Positions 1 to 8,320 of a DNA stretch of 24,240 nucleotides are shown here, piece after piece. The stretch's first letter is position 1. Each line of letters begins with the position of its first letter. The DNA comes from CBDCWA01 sp046048295 (GTDB lineage Bacteria; Pseudomonadota; Alphaproteobacteria; Rhizobiales; Hyphomicrobiaceae), in NCBI GenBank assembly GCA_046048295.1, contig JBJOGJ010000031.1, forward strand, positions 1 through 24,240, read 5' to 3'. The position numbers and the translations under genes were made by a program. Below the pieces are notes generated by a model, which saw only the letters and a list, made by a program, of their open reading frames with translations, had not been told where the DNA came from and made no database searches.

Positions 1-662
1 TCGCTGGCCTCGTCTCCCTGGTCGCGTTCACCGCTTTCGTCCTCCTCCACTTCGACACGGCCGGAGAGTGGAAAGTGATACAGCTGGCAGGCTGGCCGCG
101 CATCCAAATGCTGGTGACGGGAATGATTGGCTGGCTCGCGGCAGTGCTGGCAGCGATGACCGTTACCCGCTCGGAGAATAGGTCGGGACAACTGTTCGCA
201 TTTCTGATCCTTGCCCTGATGATCTTCTTCGTTCACGAGACCTACCAGTACACAGGCAAGGTCCGCATCTTCCCGCTCTTCGTCGGCTACACCGGCATCG
301 TTCTCTGCGTTCTCGACATTCTCACCTTGACCGACACATCTGTCGGGCAGGCTGTGACGCGCATCTTCGGGTCGGAACTCGTTGCCTCCGAAAAGTTCGA
401 ACGCAGCGTTCCCCGTGAACTGGTCGTCATCGTCGGAATGGGCGCCGCAGTTGCGCTCATCTACGCACTTGGATTCCTTGCAGGCGGCACACTTTTCATC
501 ATGGCGTGGGTTCTGATCGGCGCCCGCCGCTCTCTGCGCGACACTCTGATCATCGGCCTCGGATCGCTGGCCTTCACCTACCTGCTCTTCGAGGTCCTGT
601 TGAAGTACGAGCTCCATCGCGGGCCGGTGACCATCTGGCTACTGGAAACGATCTTGAAGTAG
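1..662 (+). CDS. TctB-like small membrane subunit of a tripartite tricarboxylate transporter (5' end cut by window edge)
   Basis: The reading frame is open from base 3 to the TAG at 660-662, giving 219 residues in the window. A GTG at 75 could serve as a start, but the upstream codons already encode a hydrophobic helix (AGLVSLVAFTAFVLLHF), so the gene probably begins outside. About six membrane segments are visible. The half from about position 205 on looks TctB-like: a hydrophobic helix, then RIFPLFVGYTGIVL (the FP-containing segment typical of TctB), a loop, and two closely spaced C-terminal helices. TctB is the small integral membrane subunit that works with the large permease TctA and the periplasmic TctC in proton- or sodium-driven carboxylate uptake. 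A TctC gene follows 168 bases downstream on the same strand, which supports the call. The extra N-terminal helices could be the tail of a fused TctA domain or an enlarged TctB; the missing upstream sequence would decide. Confidence 0.7.
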   Translation, partial: AGLVSLVAFTAFVLLHFDTAGEWKVIQLAGWPRIQMLVTGMIGWLAAVLAAMTVTRSENRSGQLFAFLILALMIFFVHETYQYTGKVRIFPLFVGYTGIVLCVLDILTLTDTSVGQAVTRIFGSELVASEKFERSVPRELVVIVGMGAAVALIYALGFLAGGTLFIMAWVLIGARRSLRDTLIIGLGSLAFTYLLFEVLLKYELHRGPVTIWLLETILK

Positions 663-830
663 CCGTCAGCATTCCCGGGACCGGATTGGCCCAAACTCCC
701 GGTGACGAGGCCTGTTGCGACAGGCAAGGAGGTGTCGAGGGCCGGACACCATGGCTGGAGAACCCGAACCACATCGGCCCGAACAGAAACGCGTTGTGGA
801 AGCGTAACCAAGGAAGGACGATTACAAGCC

Positions 831-1775
831 ATGTTCACGAAACTCACCCGTAGCGCCGCCGCACTCGCTGCAGCAGCCGTCGCATTCAGCGCCCCCGCGG
901 CCGCCGCATTCCCCGAGAAGAACATCACGTTCATCATCCCCTACAGGACCGGCGGCGGTTTCGACGTCTATGTCCGTCAGCTCTCGCCCCTGTTGGAGAA
1001 GCACTTCGGCGGCAAGGTCAACGTCGTGCCGCGCAACGTGGACGCAGCAGGCGGCCGCAAGGCGCTGACCGACCTCTGGCGCGCCAAGCCGGACGGCTAC
1101 ACGATTGCGATCTTCAACATGCCGGGCATGCTGCTCGACAAGATCCTGGACAAGCCGACCTCCTACGAGATCGACAAGTTCACCTGGCTCGCCCAGCTCT
1201 CGCGATCGCCCTACACCCTCGCCGTCTCGACAAAGGGCCCACACCAGGACGTCAAGGCCTTGCAGTCGGCAAAGGGACTCAAGTACGCAATCACCAGCCC
1301 CGCCTCGACGGCCTACGTCGCGGGCAAGATCATGGCAAGCGCACTCGGCATGGATGTGACGTTCCTGCCCGGCTACAAGGGGTCGTCCGCCATTCAGCTC
1401 TCGATCATCCGCGGTGACACGCAGCTCTCGCTGTTCGCCAACGAATCCTACGCGAAATACGCACAGAGCGGCGACATGAAAGCCGTTCTTTCGTTCGAGG
1501 ATAAGAGCCCTTGGCCCGGCGTTCCGACAGTCGGCGACATCGGCAAGCCCGAGCTGACTGCCCTGGCGACCGAGCGTATCGTCGGTGGCCCTCCCGGAAT
1601 GCCGAAGGACATCGTCAAGACGCTCTCGGATGCCATCGTCGCAAGCATGAACAGCGCCGATGCACAGAAGTGGAAGATCCCGCGCCATCCGGCGAACGCC
1701 GAGGCCGCCGCGAAGCGCGTGAACCACCTCGTCGACTTCTACGGCAAGTACAAGAAGGTGCTGGCCGCGAAGTGA
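831..1775 (+). CDS. TctC-family periplasmic solute-binding protein (TTT transporter)
   Basis: This 314-residue protein has the normal TctC length. It starts at the ATG at 831, preceded by AGGAAGGA at 811-818; the frame stays open further upstream but without signal-peptide character. Residues 1-26 form a Sec signal peptide (positive MFTKLTR, an Ala-rich core, cleavage near AAAAF). Family hallmarks are FIIPYRTGGGFDVYVRQ near the N-terminus, KPDGYTIAIFNMPG, the YKGSSAIQLSIIRGD region (usual GGxxA..AllgGevD) and GGPPGMPKDIV near the C-terminus. TctC proteins bind small carboxylates or similar ligands in the periplasm and deliver them to TctAB. It lies directly downstream of the TctB-like gene and is followed by a hairpin, so it is probably the last gene of the transporter operon. 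The ligand cannot be read from the sequence. It is clearly different from the two longer TctC proteins further right. Confidence 0.88.
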   Translation: MFTKLTRSAAALAAAAVAFSAPAAAAFPEKNITFIIPYRTGGGFDVYVRQLSPLLEKHFGGKVNVVPRNVDAAGGRKALTDLWRAKPDGYTIAIFNMPGMLLDKILDKPTSYEIDKFTWLAQLSRSPYTLAVSTKGPHQDVKALQSAKGLKYAITSPASTAYVAGKIMASALGMDVTFLPGYKGSSAIQLSIIRGDTQLSLFANESYAKYAQSGDMKAVLSFEDKSPWPGVPTVGDIGKPELTALATERIVGGPPGMPKDIVKTLSDAIVASMNSADAQKWKIPRHPANAEAAAKRVNHLVDFYGKYKKVLAAK

Positions 1776-1812
1776 GTGCAAACCGGGCTTCCGAAACCTG
1801 ATCCGAACGGCC

Positions 1813-1838
1813 GAGGGCCGGGCGCGAGCCCGGCCCTC
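1813..1838. terminator. Perfect hairpin between convergent genes, probable transcription terminator
   Basis: An 11-base-pair perfect GC-rich stem (GAGGGCCGGGC / GCCCGGCCCTC) with a GCGA tetraloop lies 37 bases after the TctC stop and 4 bases beyond the stop of the opposing small secreted gene. There is no good T-tract on either side, so it may act weakly, in both directions, or with Rho. Confidence 0.65.
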
Positions 1839-1842
1839 TCGC

Positions 1843-2145
1843 TTAACAAATAGCCGGCTGGCACGCCTTGAACTCGAATTTCCCGTGCGCACTCGGCTGC
1901 GTGAAGTCGTACTCCCGCCCGTCCACGCAGCGGATTCTGCCTTCGCGCAGCTTCGCGCCGGCGATCGTCACCTCACGGCTCTCGACCAGATGTGCAAGCT
2001 GGCAGCTCTTCTCTTTGACCAGTTGCGCCTTCAGCACGCCGAACCAGGCTTCCTCGGAACGCGCCGCGCCAGCCATGATGCTCACGGCGAGCAGCGCAAC
2101 GTGCCACCGCCTGCACCGCGGCCAGCGAACTGCTGCCATTGTCAT
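1843..2145 (-). CDS. Small secreted cysteine-containing protein of unknown function
   Basis: The protein is 100 residues from an ATG at 2145, chosen because GGGAGG lies 5 bases upstream (2151-2156); the frame is open further upstream but has no better start. The N-terminus MTMAAVRWPRCRRWHVALL continues into a hydrophobic core and GAARSEEAW, a plausible signal peptide cleaved near residue 28-30. The mature part is about 70 residues with four cysteines (CQLAH, IRCVDG, KACQPAIC), suggesting two disulfides in the periplasm. I recognise no family. It follows the LdtD-like transpeptidase gene by 104 bases on the same strand, so the two may be co-transcribed; a cell-envelope role is only a guess from that position. 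Confidence 0.6.
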   Translation of the reverse strand: MTMAAVRWPRCRRWHVALLAVSIMAGAARSEEAWFGVLKAQLVKEKSCQLAHLVESREVTIAGAKLREGRIRCVDGREYDFTQPSAHGKFEFKACQPAIC

Positions 2146-2249
2146 CTCGACCTCCCTGGGTTGCTTGGTCAAATACTGCCACCCAGGCCGCGATGGAGCC
2201 TTGACCGCCATCAACGCTGCCAGCGCGCCACGGTTTCCGGTTCCGCGAA

Positions 2250-3620
2250 TCAGGGTGCGAGCATCTGCGGCACGTTGACGGCAGGGGCCTCGGGATCGTC
2301 CTCTCCGGCAAGTTCCTGCGCACCGTCGCGGTTGTAGATGTCCGGCCTGAAGACGGCCTCTCCACCCTCTTCGGCCCAGGCGGTGATATACGTGAAATAC
2401 ACCGGTATCGGTCTCGTCAGGCTGATGTTCACGGCCTGTCCGCCGGCCAGGATATCGTCGATCCGGCCGGGCTCGCCGAACCCCGGTTCGAACTTGGCGA
2501 TCCACGCCACGAGGTCGAAGACGTCCTGTACTCTGACGCACCCGGCGCTGAACGCCCGATCGCGCGTCTTGAACAACGGCTTCATCGGTGTGTCGTGCAT
2601 ATAGACGTTTTCGGAATTGGGCATGTCGATACGCACGAGTCCCAACGCATTCTGCGGACCGGGCTCCTGCCGGAATAGCACGCGTGTCGGGTCGACCTGG
2701 CTCCAGTCGAGGTTGACCGTATCGATCACCGGGCCGTCGAAACTTCCCTGCCGCGCCGTGATCTTCTCCTTTTCGAGATACTCGGGCTCATGCTGCAGGC
2801 GCGGAATGAGGTCGAGCCTGGCGACGCTCAGCGGCACCCGCCAGTACGGGAAGAAATTGAGATTGACGATGGTCGCCTTGATTTCTGGCGTCTGCCGGTT
2901 CGGCTTGCCGACGATCACCCGGTGCCGGCGCCGTGCCTCGAAGCCTTCCACTGCCTCGAGCTGATAGGCCGGCGCGTTGACGAGGACATAGCGATCCTCG
3001 ATGCGCCCCTGCATGAGCGCCTGGATCCGCCGATGGTTGAGTCGCAGCTGATCGAGCCGTTTGGCGGCGGAGATGTTGATGTGTGCCCTTGTCGGGATGT
3101 CGAGCCGTCCGCTCGTCCTGAGCCCGTGCCGCTCCTGAAACCGTTTCAGGGCGGCCTCGAGGTAGTCGTCGAAATTGAAACTCCCCGAATAGGGTACGTG
3201 CTTCGGCGACAGGTCGCCGGAAATCAGCAGCCGCTTGCGCAGTGCGACCACCCGCTCGTCGTCATCTCCGAGCCGCAGCGTCCGCCCCTTTGCCACCATA
3301 GGCCAACCGCCCTTCTGGACGATCGACTCGTAGTGGCGGATTGCTTCGCTGACCTGCCTGAGCATCTCGTCGCTGCGCCAAGGGGTCTTGCCCTGGCGCA
3401 AATCTTCGAGCGGAGGGGGCTCTCGCCGCTTTGGCTTCTCCAGTCTGGCGCTCGCCCCTGCCGGCGGCCCGAACCCGGGCAGGTTCTGCCACCACGCGTC
3501 CTGCGCGAGCGCGCTCTGCGCACCGACGCCTGCTGCCGCACCGAGGATCAACCCGCGCCGGGTGAACCGAGGCCCGTTCGCAGTTTCTTGCTCGCCTTGT
3601 TCCGGAATTCTCTTTCTCAT
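2250..3620 (-). CDS. L,D-transpeptidase of the LdtD/YcbB type with peptidoglycan-binding domain, Tat-exported
   Basis: The 456-residue protein starts at ATG 3620 with a weak GAGAAG ribosome site upstream. Residues about 20-40 hold a twin-arginine signal (FTRRGLILGAAAGVG, then ALAQ), so export is probably by Tat. A helical linker is followed by a PG_binding_1-like domain (about 110-185: LRLGDDDERVVALRKRL, then LKRFQERHGL) and a YkuD catalytic domain (about 215-400). The catalytic region reads MHDTPMKPLF with His342, then RAFSAGCVRV with Cys361; the spacing and the GCVRV ending fit the YcbB/LdtD class rather than the short YkuD class, which has SHGC. Such enzymes form 3-3 peptide cross-links in peptidoglycan, which are abundant in Rhizobiales. 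It probably heads a two-gene unit with the small secreted gene downstream. The family call is firm, the physiological role inferred. Confidence 0.9.
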   Translation of the reverse strand: MRKRIPEQGEQETANGPRFTRRGLILGAAAGVGAQSALAQDAWWQNLPGFGPPAGASARLEKPKRREPPPLEDLRQGKTPWRSDEMLRQVSEAIRHYESIVQKGGWPMVAKGRTLRLGDDDERVVALRKRLLISGDLSPKHVPYSGSFNFDDYLEAALKRFQERHGLRTSGRLDIPTRAHINISAAKRLDQLRLNHRRIQALMQGRIEDRYVLVNAPAYQLEAVEGFEARRRHRVIVGKPNRQTPEIKATIVNLNFFPYWRVPLSVARLDLIPRLQHEPEYLEKEKITARQGSFDGPVIDTVNLDWSQVDPTRVLFRQEPGPQNALGLVRIDMPNSENVYMHDTPMKPLFKTRDRAFSAGCVRVQDVFDLVAWIAKFEPGFGEPGRIDDILAGGQAVNISLTRPIPVYFTYITAWAEEGGEAVFRPDIYNRDGAQELAGEDDPEAPAVNVPQMLAP

Positions 3621-3866
3621 TAGACACTTCTCGGATTGCCGCGCCTGGATGGAGGCAGAGTTGCAGCTTGCATTCCAAGGCAGCGCCCCTGGAAAGGTCG
3701 TGCGCTTCTTAACAGCCCCCTGTTTGCTCTACCACCCCGGAGGCCTGCGACGGAAGCATCCCGCTCTCACAATCTGCTTACCAAATCGAGCCCGGTTCTG
3801 AACCGCGAGAATGGCAAAAACTTGTCTCTTGGGTGGAAGGCGTAACAGTCTGACCACACGAATCAA
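3621..3866. other. Intergenic region between the two L,D-transpeptidase genes
   Basis: Both flanking genes run on the minus strand, so this 246-base stretch should carry the promoter of the LdtD-like gene at its left side. I could not identify convincing -35/-10 boxes. A short Ala/Gly-free open frame on the plus strand here has no ribosome site and no protein-like character. Only the hairpin at its right end (listed separately) is structured. Confidence 0.5.
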
Positions 3867-3890
3867 ATGCCCGGCACGAAGGCCGGGCAT
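3867..3890 (-). terminator. Rho-independent-like terminator of the YkuD gene
   Basis: A perfect 9-base-pair stem (ATGCCCGGC / GCCGGGCAT) with a six-base loop lies 27 bases beyond the stop of the minus-strand YkuD gene. Read on the minus strand it is followed by TTTGATT, a modest T-tract, which orients it to that gene. Confidence 0.65.
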
Positions 3891-3917
3891 CCAGACAGTC
3901 TCAGTTAGGCCACAGCC

Positions 3918-4712
3918 CTACCAGCTGCTGTAGCGGTTCCTCCGCGACGAACCGTCGTAATAGACGTTGTAGCCGTAGGGGGTGCGCACATACCGCAACC
4001 CTTGCGCATTACGCCTGTTGGACTGCGCATAGACGTTCCGACCCGAGGCCCGTTGCCGGCTGCGCGGCTTCTCGCGCTTTGCAACCCTGTTGCTGACGCC
4101 CGGCGCACTGCCGGTCACCACGATGCGTGTCGATGCATTCCCATGTTTGGCGACCAGGGTATAGAAGCGCTTCGCGTTCCCCGTGGTCAGCCGGATGCAG
4201 CCGTGCGACGCGGGCCGGCCAAGGCGGCTCACCGCCGATGTCCCATGCGTGGCGATCCCGCCGTTGAAAAACACCGCATATGGCATCGGCGAATTGTCGT
4301 ACTGACGCGAGTACCACATCTTCGAGCGCCACTGCGGACGAAACTTTCCGGGCGGCGTGCGGTAGCCGTCCCGCCCCGAGGAAATCTTCCAACTATAGAG
4401 GGTCTTGCCGTACTCCTGGACCGTCATCTGCTGCCGCCGCAGATCGATCACCGCCCGCAGTGTGACGGGCGGTGGCGGCGGCCGTTTCACCCGCTGTGGC
4501 AGCTCGGGAATGAGGGCCGCTACCTTCGGCTCATCTGCTGGCTTCGCCGCGCCCAGCGCACCGCTGCCCAGCCCGCTGTTTGTCGCCGGCGCAACAAGTG
4601 CATTGTCCGGACTGACCACCGGCTTTTGAACCGGCTCGGGGCTTGCCCCGAAAGCCGATGAAGCCAGCAACGCGCCGAGGACTCCCCCGGCCAACACAGA
4701 AACGACACGCAT
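3918..4712 (-). CDS. L,D-transpeptidase, YkuD family, with basic Tyr/Arg-rich tail
   Basis: The protein is 264 residues. Residues 1-23 form a Sec signal peptide (MRVVSVLAGGVLGALLASSAFGA). A low-complexity Ala/Pro linker (to about 85, with RPPPPP) leads to the YkuD domain: AVIDLRRQQMTVQEYGKTLY, GYRTPPGKF, GGIATHGTSA with His156, then ASHGCIRL with His170 and the catalytic Cys172. The residues of the HG...SHGCIR signature are all present. The C-terminal 55 residues are rich in Arg, Tyr, Ser and Asn and probably bind wall polymer or stay disordered. It catalyses L,D-transpeptidation, either 3-3 cross-linking or, as in many alphaproteobacteria, attachment of outer-membrane beta-barrel proteins to peptidoglycan; the sequence does not say which. 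The start ATG has AGGG 9-12 bases upstream. The gene stands alone between a terminator and the photolyase gene. Confidence 0.9.
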   Translation of the reverse strand: MRVVSVLAGGVLGALLASSAFGASPEPVQKPVVSPDNALVAPATNSGLGSGALGAAKPADEPKVAALIPELPQRVKRPPPPPVTLRAVIDLRRQQMTVQEYGKTLYSWKISSGRDGYRTPPGKFRPQWRSKMWYSRQYDNSPMPYAVFFNGGIATHGTSAVSRLGRPASHGCIRLTTGNAKRFYTLVAKHGNASTRIVVTGSAPGVSNRVAKREKPRSRQRASGRNVYAQSNRRNAQGLRYVRTPYGYNVYYDGSSRRNRYSSW

Positions 4713-4915
4713 CTTCTGAAACCCTACCCGCTATGACGACCTACCCCAGTCGCCTGTGACTATCGCCTCGATCCTCCTGCGGATCAATTAATAGTCGAAC
4801 CGATCGTACGGCCATAGAGCGTTGTGTTGTATCGATTTGACCCGCCCGGCAATCGTTCGCTGGAAACCCTGCTGCCCTGCTGCAACAGTTTTCACGCCCA
4901 CCCCGTCATAAAGGC

Positions 4916-6358
4916 TCAATGCGCCTTGCTGCTCCTGATTTTCTCGAACAGCGCCAGCGCCCGTTGGCGCGCAGCCTGATGATCGACGATCGGCCCCGGG
5001 TAATTCTCCCCGAGTTTGACGCCCGCCTTGTCGAGCACATCTTCCGGCGCCTGCCAAGGCGCATGAATGTACTCGCTCGCCAGGCCGGCCAGTTCCGGAA
5101 CATAGGTCCGGACATAGTCCCCTTCAGGATCGAATTTCTGCCCCTGCTTCACTGGATTATAGATCCGGAAATAGGGTGCTGCATCGGCGCCGCAGCCGGC
5201 GACCCACTGCCAGCTCGCCGCATTCGATGCCAGATCGGCATCGACGAGTGTATCCCAGAACCACGCCTCCCCCTCCTGCCAAGGCAACAGCAGATCCTTG
5301 ATCAGGAAGGACGCCACGATCATCCGCACCCGGTTGTGCATCCACCCCGTCTGCCAGAGCTGCCGCATACCAGCATCGACGATAGGATATCCGGTCTGCC
5401 CGCGCTTCCATGCTTCGAGCCCCGCCTCGTCTTCCTGCCACTCGAACGCCTCGAACTCGCGCCTCAGCGGCGCCTCCGGCAGCTTCGGCCAGTGATAGAG
5501 CAAATTGTAGGAGAACTCGCGCCAGGCGATCTCCTTGAGGAAGACTTCCCGCCCCCGCTCGGCGCGTTCGTCCTGGCACTGCGCGCCGTGCCACACCTGC
5601 CGCGGACTGACTTCCCCGAAATGCAGGTACGGCGACAGCCGCGACGTTTGTGGCAGGTCCGGACGGTCGCGCAAGGTTGCATATTCTCCGAGCCCGTTTT
5701 CGAGGAATGCCCGCAGCCGGTCGCGTCCCCCCGCTTCGCCGGGCTCCCACGCCTCTTCCAGGCTTTCAGCCCACTTCGGCTCCGACGTCAGCCGCTCCCA
5801 GGCTCCGGCCTCATCCAACCCGTCGATCCCATCCGCAAACCGCATATTCGACGGCACGTCGAGAGGTTGCCCCACCCCGAGCTTGGCCACCGCCCGCCAG
5901 TAGGGCGTGAACACCTTGTAGGGCTGTCCCTCCTTCGTCGACACCGCATCCGGTTCGAACAACACCCGCCCCCGGTAGCGCTTGAGGGCGACACCGCGCT
6001 CGGCCATGGCCGCGTGCACGACCTTTTCGACGCCGATGCTCCACGGCTCGTAGTCCCGCGAGCAGTAGATGTCGCTCGCGTTCGTCTCCGCCGCCAGGCG
6101 TGCCAGCACATCCAGTGTCTCGCCCTGCCGCACGATCAGTCGGCCGCCATGCTCCACGAGGCTTCGGTCCAGCGCCTGCAGGCTCTTGCCGAGCCACCAA
6201 CGCGAGGCGCCGCCCGGCGCCCACGCTCCCGGCGAAAGTGCATCGAACACGAAAACAGGCACGATCGGCGCGCCTGACGCCACCGCCGCACTCAGCGCAG
6301 CATTGTCGGCAAGCCGCAGGTCGTGACGGAACCAGACGATGGCGGGACGGGCGTTCAA
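4916..6358 (-). CDS. phrB: Deoxyribodipyrimidine photolyase (class I cryptochrome/photolyase family)
   Basis: This 480-residue protein has the usual length of class I CPD photolyases. Residues 1-130 form the alpha/beta antenna domain (AIVWFRHDLRLADNAAL, then VPVFVFD); residues about 200-470 form the helical FAD domain with LSPYLHFGEVSPRQVW, WREFSYNLLYHWP, GYPIVDAGMRQLWQTGWMHN, RVRMIVASFLIKDLLL, DADLASNAASWQWVAGCGAD and PYFRIYNPVKQGQKFDP. It repairs UV-induced cyclobutane pyrimidine dimers using blue light and reduced FAD. The start codon is TTG: no ATG fits the family N-terminus, and AAGGGAG sits 5 bases upstream of it. The antenna pigment (MTHF or a deazaflavin) and whether it prefers CPD or 6-4 lesions cannot be decided, though the motifs match CPD enzymes. 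Flanking genes are unrelated. Confidence 0.93.
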   Translation of the reverse strand: MNARPAIVWFRHDLRLADNAALSAAVASGAPIVPVFVFDALSPGAWAPGGASRWWLGKSLQALDRSLVEHGGRLIVRQGETLDVLARLAAETNASDIYCSRDYEPWSIGVEKVVHAAMAERGVALKRYRGRVLFEPDAVSTKEGQPYKVFTPYWRAVAKLGVGQPLDVPSNMRFADGIDGLDEAGAWERLTSEPKWAESLEEAWEPGEAGGRDRLRAFLENGLGEYATLRDRPDLPQTSRLSPYLHFGEVSPRQVWHGAQCQDERAERGREVFLKEIAWREFSYNLLYHWPKLPEAPLRREFEAFEWQEDEAGLEAWKRGQTGYPIVDAGMRQLWQTGWMHNRVRMIVASFLIKDLLLPWQEGEAWFWDTLVDADLASNAASWQWVAGCGADAAPYFRIYNPVKQGQKFDPEGDYVRTYVPELAGLASEYIHAPWQAPEDVLDKAGVKLGENYPGPIVDHQAARQRALALFEKIRSSKAH

Positions 6359-6471
6359 TCGTGCTCCCTTCGGCGACGCGTGTACCTATACGGCCGATGG
6401 CGTTGCCAGGATCACCCGGCCGCGCCCCGAACGTAGAAGTAACCCATTCCAGGGAAACAGGTTCCGGAACC

Positions 6472-8193
6472 CTAGTTGCCGAACAAAACGTCGAACAAGG
6501 TCTTTGGCTTCTTCTGGCTGCGCCGCCTGGCCTGACGCCGAGGCGGTTCTTCGCCGCTCGCCCAGGGCGCCCAGCTTGGCACCCCTCCGTCGCCCGACGG
6601 TCTGTTCCTTCTGAACCCGGCCTGTGCAACCGCCGGCGCGCTGCGCCTCGCGTCGAGTTCGATCACCTCCGCGACACCGTCGGCAGCCTTGATGTCGAGG
6701 CGCGCCTCGCCCCATGTCCACTCTGCCTTGCGCCCACCCTCCCGGTGCGGCACGACAGCAAGAACCCGCCGTCCCGTGATGTCGATCACAGCCGCGTTTT
6801 CCAGCTCCAAGGACACCTTGCCCGCCTTGATGCCACCCGCATCGAACCTGAGCACACCGTATCGCTTGTGCGGCGGCGGCCGCACGTGCCAGTCGAGCAG
6901 GCGTGGCGGCACACCCCCGACGGTTTCCAGCCTCACTTCGAGATCGCCGAGTTCGCCGTTGACGGCGAGGAACCGATGCCCCCTCCGCACCACCTGCCAT
7001 TCCCCGAGATCCCTGCCTGGCACCGTCTCCCCGGGCACGAACGGCCTGGCGACCTTCAGTCGCTCGAGGGCCTTGGTCGCCAGCGCATGTTCCGGCTTCT
7101 CGACCAGCACACTCTTGTAGAGTTCGACCGCCTTGTCCTCGTTGCTCTGCGCTTCCGAGATCACCGCGTCCACCCACCGCACCTCGACCGCTTTCGCATC
7201 CAGTTCCTTGGCGGTACGCAGATCGCGCTCCGCCAGCGCGATCTGGCTCATTTGCACGTATACATAGCCGCGAAAGGCGTAGCTGACCGCCGACCGCTGG
7301 TCGAGTTCGAGCGCCCGCGACAGGTCGGCGAGCGCCGCCTCGTGCTCCTCCATGAGTGCGCTTGCAAGACCGCGAAGGCTGTAGGCTGCGACCAGCCCGC
7401 CCTTGATCTCGAGCGCCTTCGTGAAATCCCGACTGGCCGCCTCGTAATCGCCCGCTCCAAGGTACGCTTCCCCGCGCAACAGATAGAGCTTGCTATCCTG
7501 CGGCGTGAACACGATTGCACGGCTGAGATCCTCGACAGCCGCGTCGAATGCGCCGAGTTCCACATGCGCCTTCGCCCTGTGACCGTAGGCAGCATCGAAC
7601 CGGGCGTCCGTCGCGATTGCCTTCGAAAAATCACGCAGCGCGGCATGCACCCGCCCATCCTTGAGGTGCACCACCCCGCGCGCGCTCAGCACGACGGCAT
7701 TGTCCGCTTCGAGGCGCACGGCATGATTGTAGTCGATCAGCCCCGGGCCGGTTTCCCTCAGGGCCAGCAGGGCCGAGCCCCGGTTGAGGTAGGCCGCCGA
7801 ATACCCTGGCGCCAGCACTATGGCGCGATTGAAGTCCTTGATCGCCTCCCGATCGTATCCGATCGCCAGCAGCACGCTGCCGCGATTGTTATAGACCGAC
7901 GGGTTCTCCGGATAGAGCTTGATGGATTCGTTGAAGTCGTCGAGCGCCGCCTTCGTCCGCCCGAGCCGGCCATAGATCACGCCCCTGTCGGACAGCAATC
8001 CCGCTCTGCGATGGGTCACGATGCCCTGCTCGCCGATTGCCTGCGTATAAAGTCCCAGCGCCTGATCGTGCTTGCCGTCGAGCTGCGCCCGCACCGCCAA
8101 CCGCACGAGACGGTCGATGGCATCCTCGGCAACCGCCGGATGCGCCAGCCAGAGCTGGCCGAGCAGAGCAAGTATGAGCAGGCCTCTCAGCAT
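6472..8193 (-). CDS. Exported tetratricopeptide-repeat protein
   Basis: The protein is 573 residues from ATG 8193, chosen because it opens a clear signal peptide (MLRGLLILALLGQLWLAHPA, cut near VAEDA) and has AGGAG just upstream, although only 3 bases away. The frame is open 216 bases further upstream but there it is Arg/Cys-rich and unlike protein. Residues about 25-370 contain roughly ten 34-residue TPR units, recognisable by patterns such as YNNRGSVLLAIG, AYLNRGSALLAL and LYLLRGEAYLGAGDYEAA. The C-terminal 190 residues have no TPR: a beta-rich part (about 385-520) is followed by an Arg/Lys-rich tail ending KTLFDVLFGN. TPR arrays bind partner proteins; the partner is unknown. A nested hairpin (outer arms CGGCCG, 6391-6422) lies downstream and could aid termination. 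It lies 127 bases behind the nnr gene and may be co-transcribed with it. Confidence 0.82.
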   Translation of the reverse strand: MLRGLLILALLGQLWLAHPAVAEDAIDRLVRLAVRAQLDGKHDQALGLYTQAIGEQGIVTHRRAGLLSDRGVIYGRLGRTKAALDDFNESIKLYPENPSVYNNRGSVLLAIGYDREAIKDFNRAIVLAPGYSAAYLNRGSALLALRETGPGLIDYNHAVRLEADNAVVLSARGVVHLKDGRVHAALRDFSKAIATDARFDAAYGHRAKAHVELGAFDAAVEDLSRAIVFTPQDSKLYLLRGEAYLGAGDYEAASRDFTKALEIKGGLVAAYSLRGLASALMEEHEAALADLSRALELDQRSAVSYAFRGYVYVQMSQIALAERDLRTAKELDAKAVEVRWVDAVISEAQSNEDKAVELYKSVLVEKPEHALATKALERLKVARPFVPGETVPGRDLGEWQVVRRGHRFLAVNGELGDLEVRLETVGGVPPRLLDWHVRPPPHKRYGVLRFDAGGIKAGKVSLELENAAVIDITGRRVLAVVPHREGGRKAEWTWGEARLDIKAADGVAEVIELDARRSAPAVAQAGFRRNRPSGDGGVPSWAPWASGEEPPRRQARRRSQKKPKTLFDVLFGN

Positions 8194-8320
8194 CGGCTCC
8201 TGTCTCCAGTTCCCGGCTCTTCTAAACCAAACCGGCAAGCCCGCAAGCCTCAAACCCCGGCGGTGACAAAAATAGGGCGGACTTCTCCCCTGCTCCCGGC
8301 ATTCGCACTGGCAGACGCGC

